From assembly GCF_037975245.1 (NCBI RefSeq), contig NC_092577.1, positions 5,244,001-5,308,000 of the forward strand: a stretch of DNA of 64,000 nt. Reading direction: 5' to 3'. Each line of letters opens with the position of its first letter. Within the stretch, counting starts at the first letter, position 1. Source of the stretch: Apostichopus japonicus (taxonomy: Eukaryota > Echinodermata > Holothuroidea > Aspidochirotida > Stichopodidae). The notes beneath the pieces are model-generated. The model saw nothing but the letters and a program-made list of their open reading frames with translations. It did not search any database and had not been told where the DNA came from. This document shows positions 49,965 through 62,223 of the stretch, one piece after another. The translations under genes and the position numbers were made by a program.

Positions 49965-52480
49965 CCGGTGTTCCAGTGCCCCCCTACCACTCCGCGCACA
50001 GAAAAAGAATAATCAACATAAACACATGTTGTAGATATGTTCGATAACTTATTCTGTTGGTGCATTTTGGGTAGCATAGTTCATTAATTAATATATGTAA
50101 TGCAAAAAATAAAAAAAGGATTTAAGAAAAGAGCAATATTAAGGATATGAAACAAAAACCTTGATAGAGTAAGAGTAAGATCAACTTTCTTGATCCTTAA
50201 GGAAACTAGTCGCAAGGCAATAAAACATACAAGAGTAAAAAGTAAAACTAACACGATAGAAAACTTGAAAAAAAAGCAGCAGGCTGAACAGAAAAGGCAA
50301 CACTAGAACACGTAATACCAACAAATTTAAAGAACGCCAGTAAGAAATAACAGTCAATATACATGAATATACTACAGATGTAAAGCAGTTTGTTCTCTAG
50401 TTTTGAAGAACTCTAGAAAGCATTCACATACATTCGTCGTTTTTCATCTCTAACGCCTTTCTGGCACGAGTTTTTAAAAACAAAAAATTTAGGATTTGAT
50501 ACATAGTACATTAATAAGTCATCAAACAAAGGACATTCTTTAGTATTTGCATGGATAAAAAGCAACCCGAGAAAATATTTTAAATATACCTCAAAAAGAG
50601 TACAAATATTTGACACAATATTCAATCGTCATGCACTGCGAAGTTGAATTTCATTTAAAAAAAAAAGAAGGAAAAAAAATGAGACCTGTGATAGAACAAA
50701 TATAATACACATAATTCCATCACTGTTTTACCCATTGTAAGATTTTTAGTAAGAAGTAAAGTTCAATATAATAATATATAAAGTTCAATATACATTGCTT
50801 TCTTGCTACCAATGTATGTTTTTGCTTTCTAGATGAAAATTTAAAGTAAGAGAACATGTAAAAGGTAAGTTGTAGTACAAAAGTCTAAGGACGTGTTCCA
50901 GTACCCCTCCCACCCCCCTTCTCACAGAGAAACATTAACAAATGTTTTTAAATACGTTCGATAACTTATTTTGTTGGTGGATTGTGGTTAGCAAAGTTCA
51001 TTCATTGATATATGTGATGCGAAAATTCACAGCATTAATTAAACGAGAGCAATGTTACTAAAATGAGACCTGTGATAGAACAAATATAATACACATAATT
51101 CCATCACTGTTTTACCCATTGTAAGATTTTTAGTAAGAAGTAAAGTTCAATATAATAATATATAAAGTTCAATATACATTGCTTTCTTGCTACCAATGTA
51201 TGTTTTTGCTTTCTAGATGAAAATTTAAAGTAAGAGAACATGTAAAAGGTAAGTTGTAGTACAAAAGTCTAAGGACGTGTTCCAGTACCCCTCCCACCCC
51301 CCTTCTCACAGAGAAACATTAACAAATGTTTTTAAATACGTTCGATAACTTATTTTGTTGGTGGATTGTGGTTAGCAAAGTTCATTCATTGATATATGTG
51401 ATGCGAAAATTCACAGCATTAATTAAACGAGAGCAATGTTACTAAAATGAGACCTGTGATAGAACAAATATAATACACATAATTCCATCACTGTTTTACC
51501 CATTGTAAGATTTTTAGTAAGAAGTAAAGTTCAATATAATAATATATAAAGTTCAATATACATTGCTTTCTTGCTACCAATGTATGTTTTTGCTTTCTAG
51601 ATGAAAATTTAAAGTAAGAGAACATGTAAAAGGTAAGTTGTAGTACAAAAGTCTAAGGACGTGTTCCAGTACCCCTCCCACCCCCCTTCTCACAGAGAAA
51701 CATTAACAAATGTTTTTAAATACGTTCGATAACTTATTTTGTTGGTGGATTGTGGTTAGCAAAGTTCATTCATTGATATATGTGATGCGAAAATTCACAG
51801 AGCATTAATTAAACGAGAGCAATGTTACTAAAATGAAATAAGAACTTTGATAATAACACATAATAACAATAAATTGGAAGAACTTCAGTAAGAAATATCG
51901 GTCAATATATATTAATTTCTTACTAGAAATTTAATTCAGTTTGCTTTCTAGTTATAAGAGCTGAAGGAGGCATTCAGATGGATACGTTGTTTATTCATCT
52001 CTAATGTCTTTCTGATACTAGTTTTGTCTCTTTTTTTTCAGGATTTGATACATAGCAAATTTAATGAGTCATCAAACAAAAGACATTCTATAGTATTTGC
52101 ATTGACGAAATGCAACCCGAGAAAATATTTTAAAACTTTAAACATACCCAAAACATAGAATGCAAATATTGACAAAATATTCAATCGTCATGTAACAACG
52201 GAAGATTGAAATGAAATAAGAACTGTGAAAGGGTTACAAAAATACACATAATTCCAACACTATTTTACCCATTGTAGGGAATTTCAGTGCAAAATAAAGT
52301 TCAATATACATTGCTTTGTTATCACAAATGCTTTCTAGTTTGCCTTTTCAATTTGAGGAACCTTCGTTAAAAAAAAGTTAGTAAAGTAAGAGAAAATGTA
52401 AATGGTTAGTTGTAGTACACAAGTCTACGAAAGTGGTTACAAATTTTGCTACCCCAAATATAGCAAATAGCAAATATAGT
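49965..52480. repeat. complex tandem-repeat region downstream of the VLIG gene
   Basis: Two diverged types of segment alternate. One resembles the 384-bp unit (partial copies at about 49965-50150 and 52200-52440). The other carries GGATTTGATACATAG and GCAACCCGAGAAAATATTTT (50310-50640 and 51840-52150). The fresh 384-bp triplication is embedded in it. Confidence 0.75.
50679..51834. repeat. 384-bp unit, three near-identical tandem copies
   Basis: GAGACCTGTGATAGAAC begins at 50681, 51065 and 51449, exactly 384 bp apart. Copies are virtually identical apart from a 2-nt insertion late in the third. They contain CCCCTCCCACCCCCCTTC and a GTTCAATATA repeat. No ORF. Recent amplification or an assembly duplication. 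Confidence 0.9.
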
Positions 52481-53388
52481 AGTGTATATAAACTTGTAAG
52501 AAAGAAAAATGTTATAATATACAATACAACAAAGTTATTCCATAAAGTGAGAAACTGATATTATCAGGTTACAAACACTGACAAAAGAAGACAGATAATG
52601 GTTAGTCCTTCACATGCGTTTAAAGAAATCTAAAATGAGTACATCAGAAATCGAAGAGATTAGTAAATTAAAGCAGTTCTGCGAAAGGCTTTGATAACAT
52701 CAGTCTTCCGCCATACAATACATCATTGGACAGACAGCGCACTTGCTTCTTTATTTTCCATGTTAAAACATATTTTATGTTACAGCAAAGTTTCATATAT
52801 TTCACTTACTAATCAATTCATCTCTTTCAATAAGGTACATCAATATACTTGTTACCCTTTTCCTGAATTATGTGAATGTTTTTGCCGAACACCACGTAAA
52901 CTTTGTTTTTAGTAAGTAATAGACTCCATTTGATCTCTTAGATTTTTTTTACAACTTTTAAAAGCTTACCTATGGATCGTTTAACTACTAGTCAATATGC
53001 TGTCTAACCTTTGCATCGAAACTGCGCACATGCAATTCAGATGTCACTGATTTATATTTACGTGCAGGTTCGAAGGTAAACATGCAGACCGGGTCGCTAA
53101 CTATATGTTTGCACGTAGGTATGTCATATGTATATAGAGCTGGAAGCCCGCACGCCTCGGAGATACCCAAACAGGTCCTTACATATCGGGTTACACATAA
53201 ATGTGTCCCTTACCCACATAATTTACGAACACAAAATTACGTCAGGTCTGGTTCTTTTAATAGGTTTGTAATTTTGAGATATAATGAAGTTAGAAAATCA
53301 GAAATGTTTGGGAGTTTGGGAAGAAAGTGATCTTTACATTCACGATTACCTAATGGATTCGAATTTCAAGGTCTTCCTGTGACAACTT

Positions 53389-56300
53389 TTAGTTGCGTGA
53401 GGCATGTTCTGCTCGGGTATTTGTTGCATATGCCTGCCTCAAATCTTCGATAGCTTCTTGTTTGGTTATTTTAGTCCAACCATGAGGAAGCTTTGCTTCT
53501 CTATGACCGTAAAGTTGGGCAAAATCTTCATTGAAGCGATTCATTACCCATTGCCAATATTTAATCGGGGAATCGTTTTGAATTGGCTGAATGATCCAAT
53601 TAGGAAAATCTTTCTGGTGGTTTTTGTATTTCTTGTAGTTTCTGCCATCGTAGTAAATTTCGTCTGTGGTAACAATAGACGTGCATATCGAACAAACTAG
53701 ACGACCGTGAGGTCCTGTGGCACAACCGATGACTCCCTCCGGGTAATGTAATTCGGCTCTATGTTTCTCGTGTTGCCTGGTCATGTTGTCGCAGGGCACG
53801 TGACATATTGGACATTGTTCCGTGCACCCAGTGACATGTTTCATGATGGCCAGATGCGGTTTATCTGGCAGCTTTAACAACACTTGCTCTGTGACATCAA
53901 CTTGACCTGGCTTTGGAAGAGTAAAACGTTTCAGCATGTCAACTGTCAGTTGGTCTGCAACATATTTCCTGACCTCTTCACTGAAGAAACCTAAATCTTT
54001 CACATCAAAAAGTAAAAGATTTTTCATGTCATCATCTGGTAAGTGTAGATTGGGTATGCGTCGTTTGGTATCCTGACAAAATTGCTTAACCCATTCATGG
54101 AAAGGTTTGCGATCGTCCGGAACTTCCAGTAGGGAGGAATTGCATGTAGAGATACATTCCAGAAGTTTTCCCTGAATATCTACCACCTTTCTTTCTACAA
54201 GATGATGCAGGAATGACAGATCTCCCTGCTCTCTTGCACATACTTCTGCTATTTTATTCAGAGACCATTTTTCTAGAAATTTCTCGAGATCAAATAAGAA
54301 CGAACTATATGAAGAGAAGTCCTCTCTCTGTGCCATATCTTCAAGTATATTTCCAAACATGGCAAACTTGCTGGCAAAGTATGGACATTCCTCTAAGACA
54401 GCCCTATACACCGCTGGTCCCAGATAGTTGGCAATTACTTCCTTAATAGTGATATTGAGCAATTCGAGAAGACTTTCGGAAACTCGTTTGTCCTGGAAGG
54501 AGCTAGAACACAGTGCAATGAAATCCATTCTGAGGTTTTCCTTTTCTTTTGCAAGAAGCTCACGGAGGGAGTACCTTTCATTGTATTGTATTCTCCCTTC
54601 GTATTTTATTGGTACAGCTTTTTGACACAGAGTTACCATTGTTTGGAACTTTACTTCCTGCGTTAGACTCGCGCCATCATATTTTTTGTTCAGGGCATTA
54701 ATTGCAGAGTCTATCAAATTTTGTTTTAGTTGTGTTTCGTATGCCATATCATCATCTATTTCTAATTGCAAGTTAAGTAAGCTTGACGCAATAATGTTCT
54801 CTGCGACTTCTGTATGATCCAACGGCTTAAAGTATCCTACACTGCTTTTCATAACCCTCTTCAATAAAGGTTTCTCTTTCTTCAAAAGTCTCTGTTTTAT
54901 GCCATTGGTAAGATCATATTTCTCTCCTGCATTAACGAGGTATAGATCGAATTCTCTCTGAACGGCATTCTGTTCAACATTCCTTGGCGGATATTTCTTA
55001 GATATATCTATAACCCATGTATCCCAGAGTTTATCAAAGGTTTTGTTGATTTCATTTATGGGGATGTCTCCAAACGAGGCGGCATCAACATGTATTTGAC
55101 GCAACTTTACCGCCTCCGTTTTAGCATTTTGACGGAGCTCATTCTTACACTTTGGGAGTAGGACTTCCATTTGGTTCCTTTGGACTATGCTTTCAGCAAT
55201 TGTGTCCAAAGCCTCTCGAGCATCTTGCGTGAACATCCTTTTAGTTAGGTTCAAGTCAAGCAGAAATTCGTCTTTATATTTATTGAGCTGATAGTCTTCT
55301 GCATGGGTATTATCTGACATGTAACTCTTCACTAGTTTTGCCACCTTTGTCGCTGCTTCATCTACAACGTCACTTATTTCTTTTTTCAAGTCTTGCTTCG
55401 TGTTTTGGGTTACATTTGTCGATACACTCTTTATTTTTTGCTTCGCGTTAGATTCCCATTCCATTATTGTTCGTCTCATTTCACCTACCCAAGTACCATA
55501 CGAATGTTGAAATATCTTGTACTGCACAGCCGCAACGCAATTTTGAAAGCTGAAAATAAAGTTTTCTTCCTTTATTGCAATCCAAACAATCTTCAATCTC
55601 TCAAGAAACTGTTCGAACGTCTTACCTGAATGTCGTAAATCACTGAACAAAACGCCTTTTAACTTTAAAATTTTCTCACTGTACCGGTGGTTTGGTGGAG
55701 CCATAGCTCCTTGCCATAAACTGGGTATGTATTGGACTTCTTCGTTTCGTTTTAAGTTGAACACATCTGAAAATCTTGAATAGAGGTCACTATATCCCTC
55801 CTCTGTCGCTGCTGCAGATATCGCCTCATCTAACGTTTCTAGGATTGCTTGGGTACCTTCCTTGTTTTTGTCAACCGCTCCAATATCTGCGACAAATTGT
55901 TGAACGATCCTGCATGTAGATTTAATGTTAACTTCTTTCATGCGTATGAAAGCATGCGCCGCTATCTGCAGAATATCTGTCATGTCTTTTCCTAAAGTCT
56001 GTCCGGCGATGTTGATAATAGTTACATCTGCTAAGCAAAGGGCAAACGTCGCTAATTCGTTGTCGTACCGGATATCATATCCATGAGATCTCTCTGGGGC
56101 CTTCAATCCTTCTGTATCTATAACGAGTACATACTGACAATTTATCTCTTTTTGGATTTCTTCATCAACTTTCAATAGCTGGATGAAAACACCGCGTGTG
56201 CAACGACCTGCACTAACAGCAAAACGAACTCCAAACATACAATTTAGCAAAGTGGATTTGCCACTACTTTGAATCCCAAGAACAGAGATGGCACATAACT

Positions 56301-59300
56301 TCGCGTTTCCTAATCTTTTAATCAGTGATCTAAATACCGCTTTCAGCCACCCCAGTGGAACTTGCCCAACTTCTCCATTAAGGATTTCTAAGGGATAACC
56401 ATCGAGTAAATGGCTAACAGCAACATCTGGAAGGGATTCTGAATCTATCGTTGAGTTAACGCTTTCCATTTTCATCTTCTTCATTTCATCGTAAGCTTCA
56501 TAATGTTGGGCAATTTCTCTTACGAAATGTTCTGTGCCAAGAGAATCCGCCCCGATTTTATTGAAGACTTTGGACGCTCGTACTTGCAGTGATATCTCTC
56601 TCTCAACCAAAAGCGTAATTCTAGCTTTTATTTCATCATCAATATTTTCGTTGTCTTTTAATTTACTCTTTTCAGCTCTAGCAACTCTGCTTTCATCTTG
56701 AATCTTTTCAAGCTCCATACGCAAAGGTTCAAGTTTTTCATGACAGTTGTCATTTAAGTAGAAGCTCAGCCAAGCAACAAAGTATCTCCTTGTTGTGGAT
56801 GGTCTTTTCATTGCTTCAATAAATTTTAAAACATCTCCAGAAAGAGCAGTTTTATGTTGCTGTTCCCTTGCCTCCGTAAGTTGATTGCGAAGATTTGCTT
56901 GGTAGTGTTCAACAGACGTAAACTGATTATCATACCCCTTGTTCCATTTTTTATCTAGACGCGACCACTTCTGCCACATCTTTCCTTGGAGAGGTAAATA
57001 TTTCACCTTGTAATTGTCTGGAGACTGACGGATGCTGGTAATCATATCTTTAGCCAACTTTTTTCCAGCCACACATCCTTCGGCATCTTCGTCAATGTCA
57101 ATGTCTAGATCTTTGCACAGATTCTTCAGGGAATATATCGTATGAAATTTATGTTGGCGTCGGCCATCGTCATGTGACCACAGCAGCATGTTAAGCTTTC
57201 TGCAAATTTCTGCCCCAGTGTCTGCCAGAAACGGTTGGCTAAAGATCAAGGTTCTTTTGACACCGTTGTATGTTTTGCACATTTGTTCATGATTCGTAGA
57301 CGAAATTAAGCAAATGAGATGCCCGTCTACAATTTCAGACAGTCTCTTTATCTCATCAAGGAATTTATCTTGATTTTTCTCCTCTACCAAAATGATAAGG
57401 ACATTCGACGCTCTGCATACGAATTCTTTCTGCACAGGGTGATCAAAAGCATTTCCCCTTAAGTTGAAGAAACTTACAGCATCCTGTAGTGTGCTATCAT
57501 TTTGTGAATCAATTGCGTCCTCTGGTAGATACCAGGCCGCTTCGACGGTTCCTTTTGACCATTTAGCACAAGGGGGTTCTTCATTCACATCGACGAAGTA
57601 TGAATGGTCATTGTGTCCTTGCAATTTTCCCAATATTTTGTTCAACAGTCTTGATTTTGACATTCTTATATCACCTAAACGAAGCAGAGAGACAATTGGC
57701 AAAGGGTAGTCAATCATGCAGGCTTCGATGTGTGATTTGTATGCTGTATGCGTCCACGATTTGTAAACTTTCCGTAGGCCCCAAAGTTGTATCTCAGTTT
57801 TGGTACCTTTCGTATCCAGGTAAGGTAGGAGGATAGGTACGGCAAGCCTACACTGAGCCATTTTCCAAAGTAACTCCTGTCGAAGAAAGGGGTCGCAGCA
57901 ATGTAGTATGGCAAGTGTTACATCCATTGCACTGATCAATTCATGTTGTATCTTATGCTCACAATTGCTACAATCGAACAAGTCAAAGATATCACTACCG
58001 TCATGTTTATGTTTGATAGAAACTGGCTGTGAGGCTAACGTAGGCATCTTCATACATCTCCGGCCCCTGCAGTCTAAGGAGAAGATTGTCTTTACGAACT
58101 GCCACATAACAGCATTGCCAGTGAAATCGTCGACTTTCCAAGTACTCTTTCTCAAAGTTGTTGCATTCCAAATCCCTTCTTTTAGGTTACTAAGCTGGAG
58201 ATCAATCACAATCTTTGGATAGCTAGACACCGTATTAGCAAAGACATTGGAAGAATCTTCGGCAATTCGAGATAAGCTCTGTGCCTCGTTTGTTTTTGGT
58301 AGCACCATTGCAGGTAATAGACCCTTTGAAGTCGAAGAAATTCGTAGTCCTTCCGTTACCTCTTGTGACTTGGACCAGACATCTTGTAACAAATCGCAGA
58401 TAGCTTCAAGATAATCTGTACAGTCATGTTTAGATTTCTTCAGGATTTCCCAAACAGGCAAAAGACTTGATTCAGATAGGTCTCCTGAAATGACGAGACT
58501 GCTTGTGGCTAAATCTCTTCTCCATTGATCCATATCTGTAAAGGGTTTGCTTCCGCCAAACAGACATAACTTCTTTTCAAATTTCGCAGTCTCATCTCGC
58601 ACAGAAGTTCTTTGAAAAGGTACCAAGTGACCTTTCTCATCAGTAAAGAAAACTTCAGCATCTTCTGCTTTGAAGATCTCAAACTCATTTTCGAGCAGGC
58701 GCCATACGTTTTGCTTGTCATTACTTTGAAAATTAGAGATGCTTACTTTTGCAACAGAACGACCACCTGTCGCAAATGGGCCCATCGAAACATGGGAGCC
58801 AAATGCATCAATAAATGAACGAATTTCTCGCTTAACATCGTCTACTGGCTTATCTTGATTAAGTTGCTGCGCAATTGCCTTCAAGACCCGAATAGGATTC
58901 TCGGCAAGCCGTACTTGAGACGGATCTCCTTCGTAACTTTTGTTCATATACCAAGTATGTTTCACCTTCGACATGTATTTAATACCTTCCCAAATAGTAG
59001 AACTGGTAGGTATCGGTACATCCTGTAAGAGATTGGTATGTCCATATGTACATAGTGATAAATATAACTGCTCGCTATTTAAGTCAAAGAAGTTCCAGGT
59101 AACTGAAATTTCTGAGTCGTTTGGGATTTCATAATTTTCTAATGACAAGTAAGCGAGAGTCCCTCTGGGAGTAGTCAGATAACTTTTATCATGTGTATTA
59201 ACGCATAAACCTCGTAATGAGTGATCTACTACCTTGGATGTATTATGTAACTTAATTGAATCATCGCTATCTTCCAGCAGGTTTGGTTTAGCTTCCTTCG

Positions 59301-59355
59301 AAGGGGAGTAGCTTCCATCATTATCACCTTCCATTTCTCCAAGTTTGCCGTTCAT
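53389..59355 (-). CDS. interferon-induced very large GTPase (VLIG/GVIN)-like
   Basis: A 1988-codon uninterrupted ORF; VLIG coding regions are typically one huge exon (about 2400 residues in mammals). Residues 185-198 read FGSHVSMGPFATGG, resembling the MACPF signature (Y-G-T-H, then GG). About 820-900 contain the family block MWQKWSRLDKKWNKG and RYFVAWLSFYLND, followed by a charged helical, likely coiled-coil stretch. The G domain has P-loop GIQSSGKST (1027-1035), switch I RCTRG (T1053) and DTEG (1080-1083). A classical NKxD is not seen. The C-terminus has a probable zinc site CPICHVPC (1848-1855) with nearby HxxxH and CSIC. The expected role is a cytosolic immune-inducible GTPase; inducibility here is inference. 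Stop at 53389-53391. Alternative strong-context start at Met8. Confidence 0.9.
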   Translation of the reverse strand: MNGKLGEMEGDNDGSYSPSKEAKPNLLEDSDDSIKLHNTSKVVDHSLRGLCVNTHDKSYLTTPRGTLAYLSLENYEIPNDSEISVTWNFFDLNSEQLYLSLCTYGHTNLLQDVPIPTSSTIWEGIKYMSKVKHTWYMNKSYEGDPSQVRLAENPIRVLKAIAQQLNQDKPVDDVKREIRSFIDAFGSHVSMGPFATGGRSVAKVSISNFQSNDKQNVWRLLENEFEIFKAEDAEVFFTDEKGHLVPFQRTSVRDETAKFEKKLCLFGGSKPFTDMDQWRRDLATSSLVISGDLSESSLLPVWEILKKSKHDCTDYLEAICDLLQDVWSKSQEVTEGLRISSTSKGLLPAMVLPKTNEAQSLSRIAEDSSNVFANTVSSYPKIVIDLQLSNLKEGIWNATTLRKSTWKVDDFTGNAVMWQFVKTIFSLDCRGRRCMKMPTLASQPVSIKHKHDGSDIFDLFDCSNCEHKIQHELISAMDVTLAILHCCDPFLRQELLWKMAQCRLAVPILLPYLDTKGTKTEIQLWGLRKVYKSWTHTAYKSHIEACMIDYPLPIVSLLRLGDIRMSKSRLLNKILGKLQGHNDHSYFVDVNEEPPCAKWSKGTVEAAWYLPEDAIDSQNDSTLQDAVSFFNLRGNAFDHPVQKEFVCRASNVLIILVEEKNQDKFLDEIKRLSEIVDGHLICLISSTNHEQMCKTYNGVKRTLIFSQPFLADTGAEICRKLNMLLWSHDDGRRQHKFHTIYSLKNLCKDLDIDIDEDAEGCVAGKKLAKDMITSIRQSPDNYKVKYLPLQGKMWQKWSRLDKKWNKGYDNQFTSVEHYQANLRNQLTEAREQQHKTALSGDVLKFIEAMKRPSTTRRYFVAWLSFYLNDNCHEKLEPLRMELEKIQDESRVARAEKSKLKDNENIDDEIKARITLLVEREISLQVRASKVFNKIGADSLGTEHFVREIAQHYEAYDEMKKMKMESVNSTIDSESLPDVAVSHLLDGYPLEILNGEVGQVPLGWLKAVFRSLIKRLGNAKLCAISVLGIQSSGKSTLLNCMFGVRFAVSAGRCTRGVFIQLLKVDEEIQKEINCQYVLVIDTEGLKAPERSHGYDIRYDNELATFALCLADVTIINIAGQTLGKDMTDILQIAAHAFIRMKEVNIKSTCRIVQQFVADIGAVDKNKEGTQAILETLDEAISAAATEEGYSDLYSRFSDVFNLKRNEEVQYIPSLWQGAMAPPNHRYSEKILKLKGVLFSDLRHSGKTFEQFLERLKIVWIAIKEENFIFSFQNCVAAVQYKIFQHSYGTWVGEMRRTIMEWESNAKQKIKSVSTNVTQNTKQDLKKEISDVVDEAATKVAKLVKSYMSDNTHAEDYQLNKYKDEFLLDLNLTKRMFTQDAREALDTIAESIVQRNQMEVLLPKCKNELRQNAKTEAVKLRQIHVDAASFGDIPINEINKTFDKLWDTWVIDISKKYPPRNVEQNAVQREFDLYLVNAGEKYDLTNGIKQRLLKKEKPLLKRVMKSSVGYFKPLDHTEVAENIIASSLLNLQLEIDDDMAYETQLKQNLIDSAINALNKKYDGASLTQEVKFQTMVTLCQKAVPIKYEGRIQYNERYSLRELLAKEKENLRMDFIALCSSSFQDKRVSESLLELLNITIKEVIANYLGPAVYRAVLEECPYFASKFAMFGNILEDMAQREDFSSYSSFLFDLEKFLEKWSLNKIAEVCAREQGDLSFLHHLVERKVVDIQGKLLECISTCNSSLLEVPDDRKPFHEWVKQFCQDTKRRIPNLHLPDDDMKNLLLFDVKDLGFFSEEVRKYVADQLTVDMLKRFTLPKPGQVDVTEQVLLKLPDKPHLAIMKHVTGCTEQCPICHVPCDNMTRQHEKHRAELHYPEGVIGCATGPHGRLVCSICTSIVTTDEIYYDGRNYKKYKNHQKDFPNWIIQPIQNDSPIKYWQWVMNRFNEDFAQLYGHREAKLPHGWTKITKQEAIEDLRQAYATNTRAEHASRN

Positions 59356-59369
59356 AAATTAACCACCAT
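59352..59369 (-). promoter_or_regulatory. short uORF overlapping the VLIG start codon
   Basis: On the minus strand an ATG (59369-59367) in strong context (A at -3, G at +4) opens a 5-codon uORF (MVVNL). Its TGA overlaps the annotated start as ATGA (59355-59352). The main ATG has T at -3. This matters only if the transcript includes this leader. Confidence 0.45.
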
Positions 59370-60544
59370 TTTCTTTGCTATTTACTGATGGATAATGTTG
59401 AACTATAAAGAATGTCCTTGAGTGTTGACAAATGGCAGCAGGAATGGGTCAGTCAAAACGAATTAATCTATAAAAGGACGGAAATAACATAAACTAATTG
59501 TCTCCTGTGTGAATAGAAGCAGAAAGATAATAAAAGTATAGTTTGATTTGAAATACATTAGGACATGAAATGCAAAAATGATATCAAACTGTTGCTTTCT
59601 TGAATATTGCATGACCAACTACGTCATTTTCGTCGTGCATACACAAGAGAAAACTCTTTAAAGCCATTACTTGTGAAATAGAAATAACTCAAACAAGAAA
59701 CTTATACTGGTTGTATTCATCCTTTTGGTCAGTTTTCTTAAACTCTTGGGAATTTAGCTATCCGACTCATCTTTATCTTAAACAGGATATATGGTGACAC
59801 ACAATGAGATCTTTCAAAGGAAGACAACCATTTTCAATATTGCCATCAAACCAGCCCATCTGAATATGTTGTTCCTGGCTCTAATTAAGGTATTTGAGAC
59901 TTACTATACTAATCAATGTCAGTTAATACATTCGTTACTACAGAAATACATATTGTATCCTCTATTGTTGATCTTTGCCTGTAAAAGTGAAGCTATGCTC
60001 GTTCAACTGTTATTGTACCCTGATTTCAAATGCTTGAACAATATCCGGGTAGATTTTGGTGATAATGCACATGACTGTCGTCTTTGAGTAAATGATTGTT
60101 ACAAAGTAAGACAATTACATTTTCTGCTCAATTACGATGCTAATGTCACTTAAGGTCCATTTGCCGGTTACACTGATTCTAAATTAAACAAGCTTAAAAC
60201 AAACAGTTTAAAGAGTCATAACAAAATATGTTACTAAGATGTGATTCCCAAACGCTAGAGCCAGTTTCCTGCTAGGTGCAAGTAAGCATTAGATGTTGTA
60301 CTTTCTATCATAGGCAAGCTGAAGCCCCTCAGAACTATGCATAATGTTGGACATAGGTAAATGTATACTATCTTAAGAGCCGACAGGCACGATTGAATAA
60401 TGAACTGAAATTCACTATTAACCTGGCATATTTAAAAGTTAGAGTTTGAGGGGGGGGGGGGGTCGGGGTTAGTTGATCACATCTCGGACTATCCAATTTG
60501 CCAGGCTTTCCTCTCTGCTCTCAATTCCTCTTGACCTTCATTTT

Positions 60545-60672
60545 CACCTCCATTAGTAATTACCTCATATTGCTACACTTTCATTAATAATTACCTCAAA
60601 TTGTTACAACTTCTATAATATTTACTCCATATTTTTACACCTTCATTAATAATGACCTCATATAGTTACACC
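60545..60672. repeat. ~32-bp minisatellite, four copies
   Basis: Degenerate tandem units close to CATTAATAATTACCTCATA then TTGTTACACCTT. Confidence 0.75.
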
Positions 60673-60757
60673 TAGTTAGCCACAAAGAAAGATCCCACCA
60701 TGTTCTCTGAGTTTTACCTACAAAGGTTTTGAGAAATAGATTAACAGTTTGCTAACA

Positions 60758-60820
60758 CTTTTCTCTCTCCATCTCTCCACCTCTCTCTCTCTCCACCTCT
60801 CTCTCTTTCTCTCTCTCTCT
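60758..60820. repeat. (CT)n-rich tract
   Basis: CTCTCTCCAC/CTCTCTCT low-complexity run. Confidence 0.85.
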
Positions 60821-62026
60821 GTAATCTTGCATAGTATGATTGTATAATTACTAGACGGAGAGCATAGCTTACCTATTATCTGAGCATACTCGGGTAAAGG
60901 GGGGGGGGGAGTGAACATTATAGTCTCTTGTTCCTCGAAATATGGTTTGCAACCCTGAGACAAGCACACGTATACTGTCTTTGTGTGGTAGAGGAAGTAA
61001 ACAATGCGTCATGTAGAATTCCTGTACTGAATTTATCATTACATTTAGAACCATTACGTTGAGGTGAGAATATGATTGATGAAGGGATAAGATTGGTTTT
61101 TATCTCACCTTCAGGCACAAGTGAACTGAATAGTTTTCTGGACATTAATCAAAACGATTACATATCGAGAATGGACACTTTCGACACTTGCATCTGAAAT
61201 GATGGAACAAATGATGAGATTAAGGTTTCAATATCTTTCGGGAGCAAGCTATAGAATTATCATTATTCCTTTTCCGAAATCTATAAGGAGATTTCCGCCT
61301 GTAAGGCAATCACACTGAAAACGTATTAGTGGGAAGTTGATGAATGATAGGTATAGAATTTCTACTGTTGATCAAAGCAGGTCAAAGCAGTACTATGATT
61401 CTTGCACACATATACAAAACTGCATAACAACAATTCTGAATAGAACTATAGAAGACAGTGATGGGTAATTTAATGCTCCGAAGTTTATCTACATTATAAC
61501 GAACACATTTGTTACATTTTGACGGCACAGACGTACATGAACGAGGTAATACTTCGTGTATTCTACATTTTAGTCACAAATGAGTTGATATTGGCAAAAT
61601 GGCAGAGGTTGAGGGTGAATCAAAAACTTAAATGTATCGCAAAGTGTTTGGCCACCGTCTTAAAAGAGACTTATCGCAAAGAGATTATCCAGATTAATAA
61701 CATTTTGCAATAAATATTTCAAACTCAAAGCAACGATCATGTTGCAGATGTTGTTTGTTCTTACAAAACTGCATAAGGCTCATGCAAAGTTTAAATTATA
61801 ATCACATACATTTTACTTAAAATCTCACAATCTGCTTGAACCTTTCGTGCCAATGCTTATGCTAATGTTAATGCTAATGCTACTGTAAGAGTTAAACTTT
61901 TTTTGCGATAATGTTTCGTGCTACAGCTATGTCTACTAAACTTCTAAAACTATCCTTCTCTCCTGTCATCAATATTGTCAAAAGTAACTTGAGCAGCTAA
62001 ATTTCTTTTGTTTACAGCAGTGCATA

Positions 62027-62223
62027 CTTGAGTCCGCGTTTTCGTTTTGTTTGCAGAAATAAGAGAAGCTGGGGTAACTTAACGGAAATTGTGCATCTGT
62101 CGAACTATAAATAATCTCAACCATCAAACTAACAGGCAATTGATATTACAAACCATATCATTGAAATTGGCAAATTAACAAATAGTATCAACTACCCGAA
62201 CTAATGCGCACATAGCCTATGCA
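62027..62223 (+). repeat. dispersed repeat, copy B
   Basis: Same-orientation counterpart of 371-553. The TTTGTTTACAGCAG at 62010-62023 lies just outside the shared part. Confidence 0.65.

Larger units (their letters stand above)
59370..62026. other. gene-less upstream region of the VLIG gene
   Basis: No recognisable TATA or immune response element could be fixed by eye, and the ORFs (up to 98 codons at 59791-60087) lack motifs. Contains a poly-G run near 60448-60462, a minisatellite and a CT tract. Confidence 0.4.

Noticed and set aside
59791-60087. 98-codon ORF upstream of the VLIG gene
   Set aside because: No family motif, no splice or poly(A) context; probably chance.
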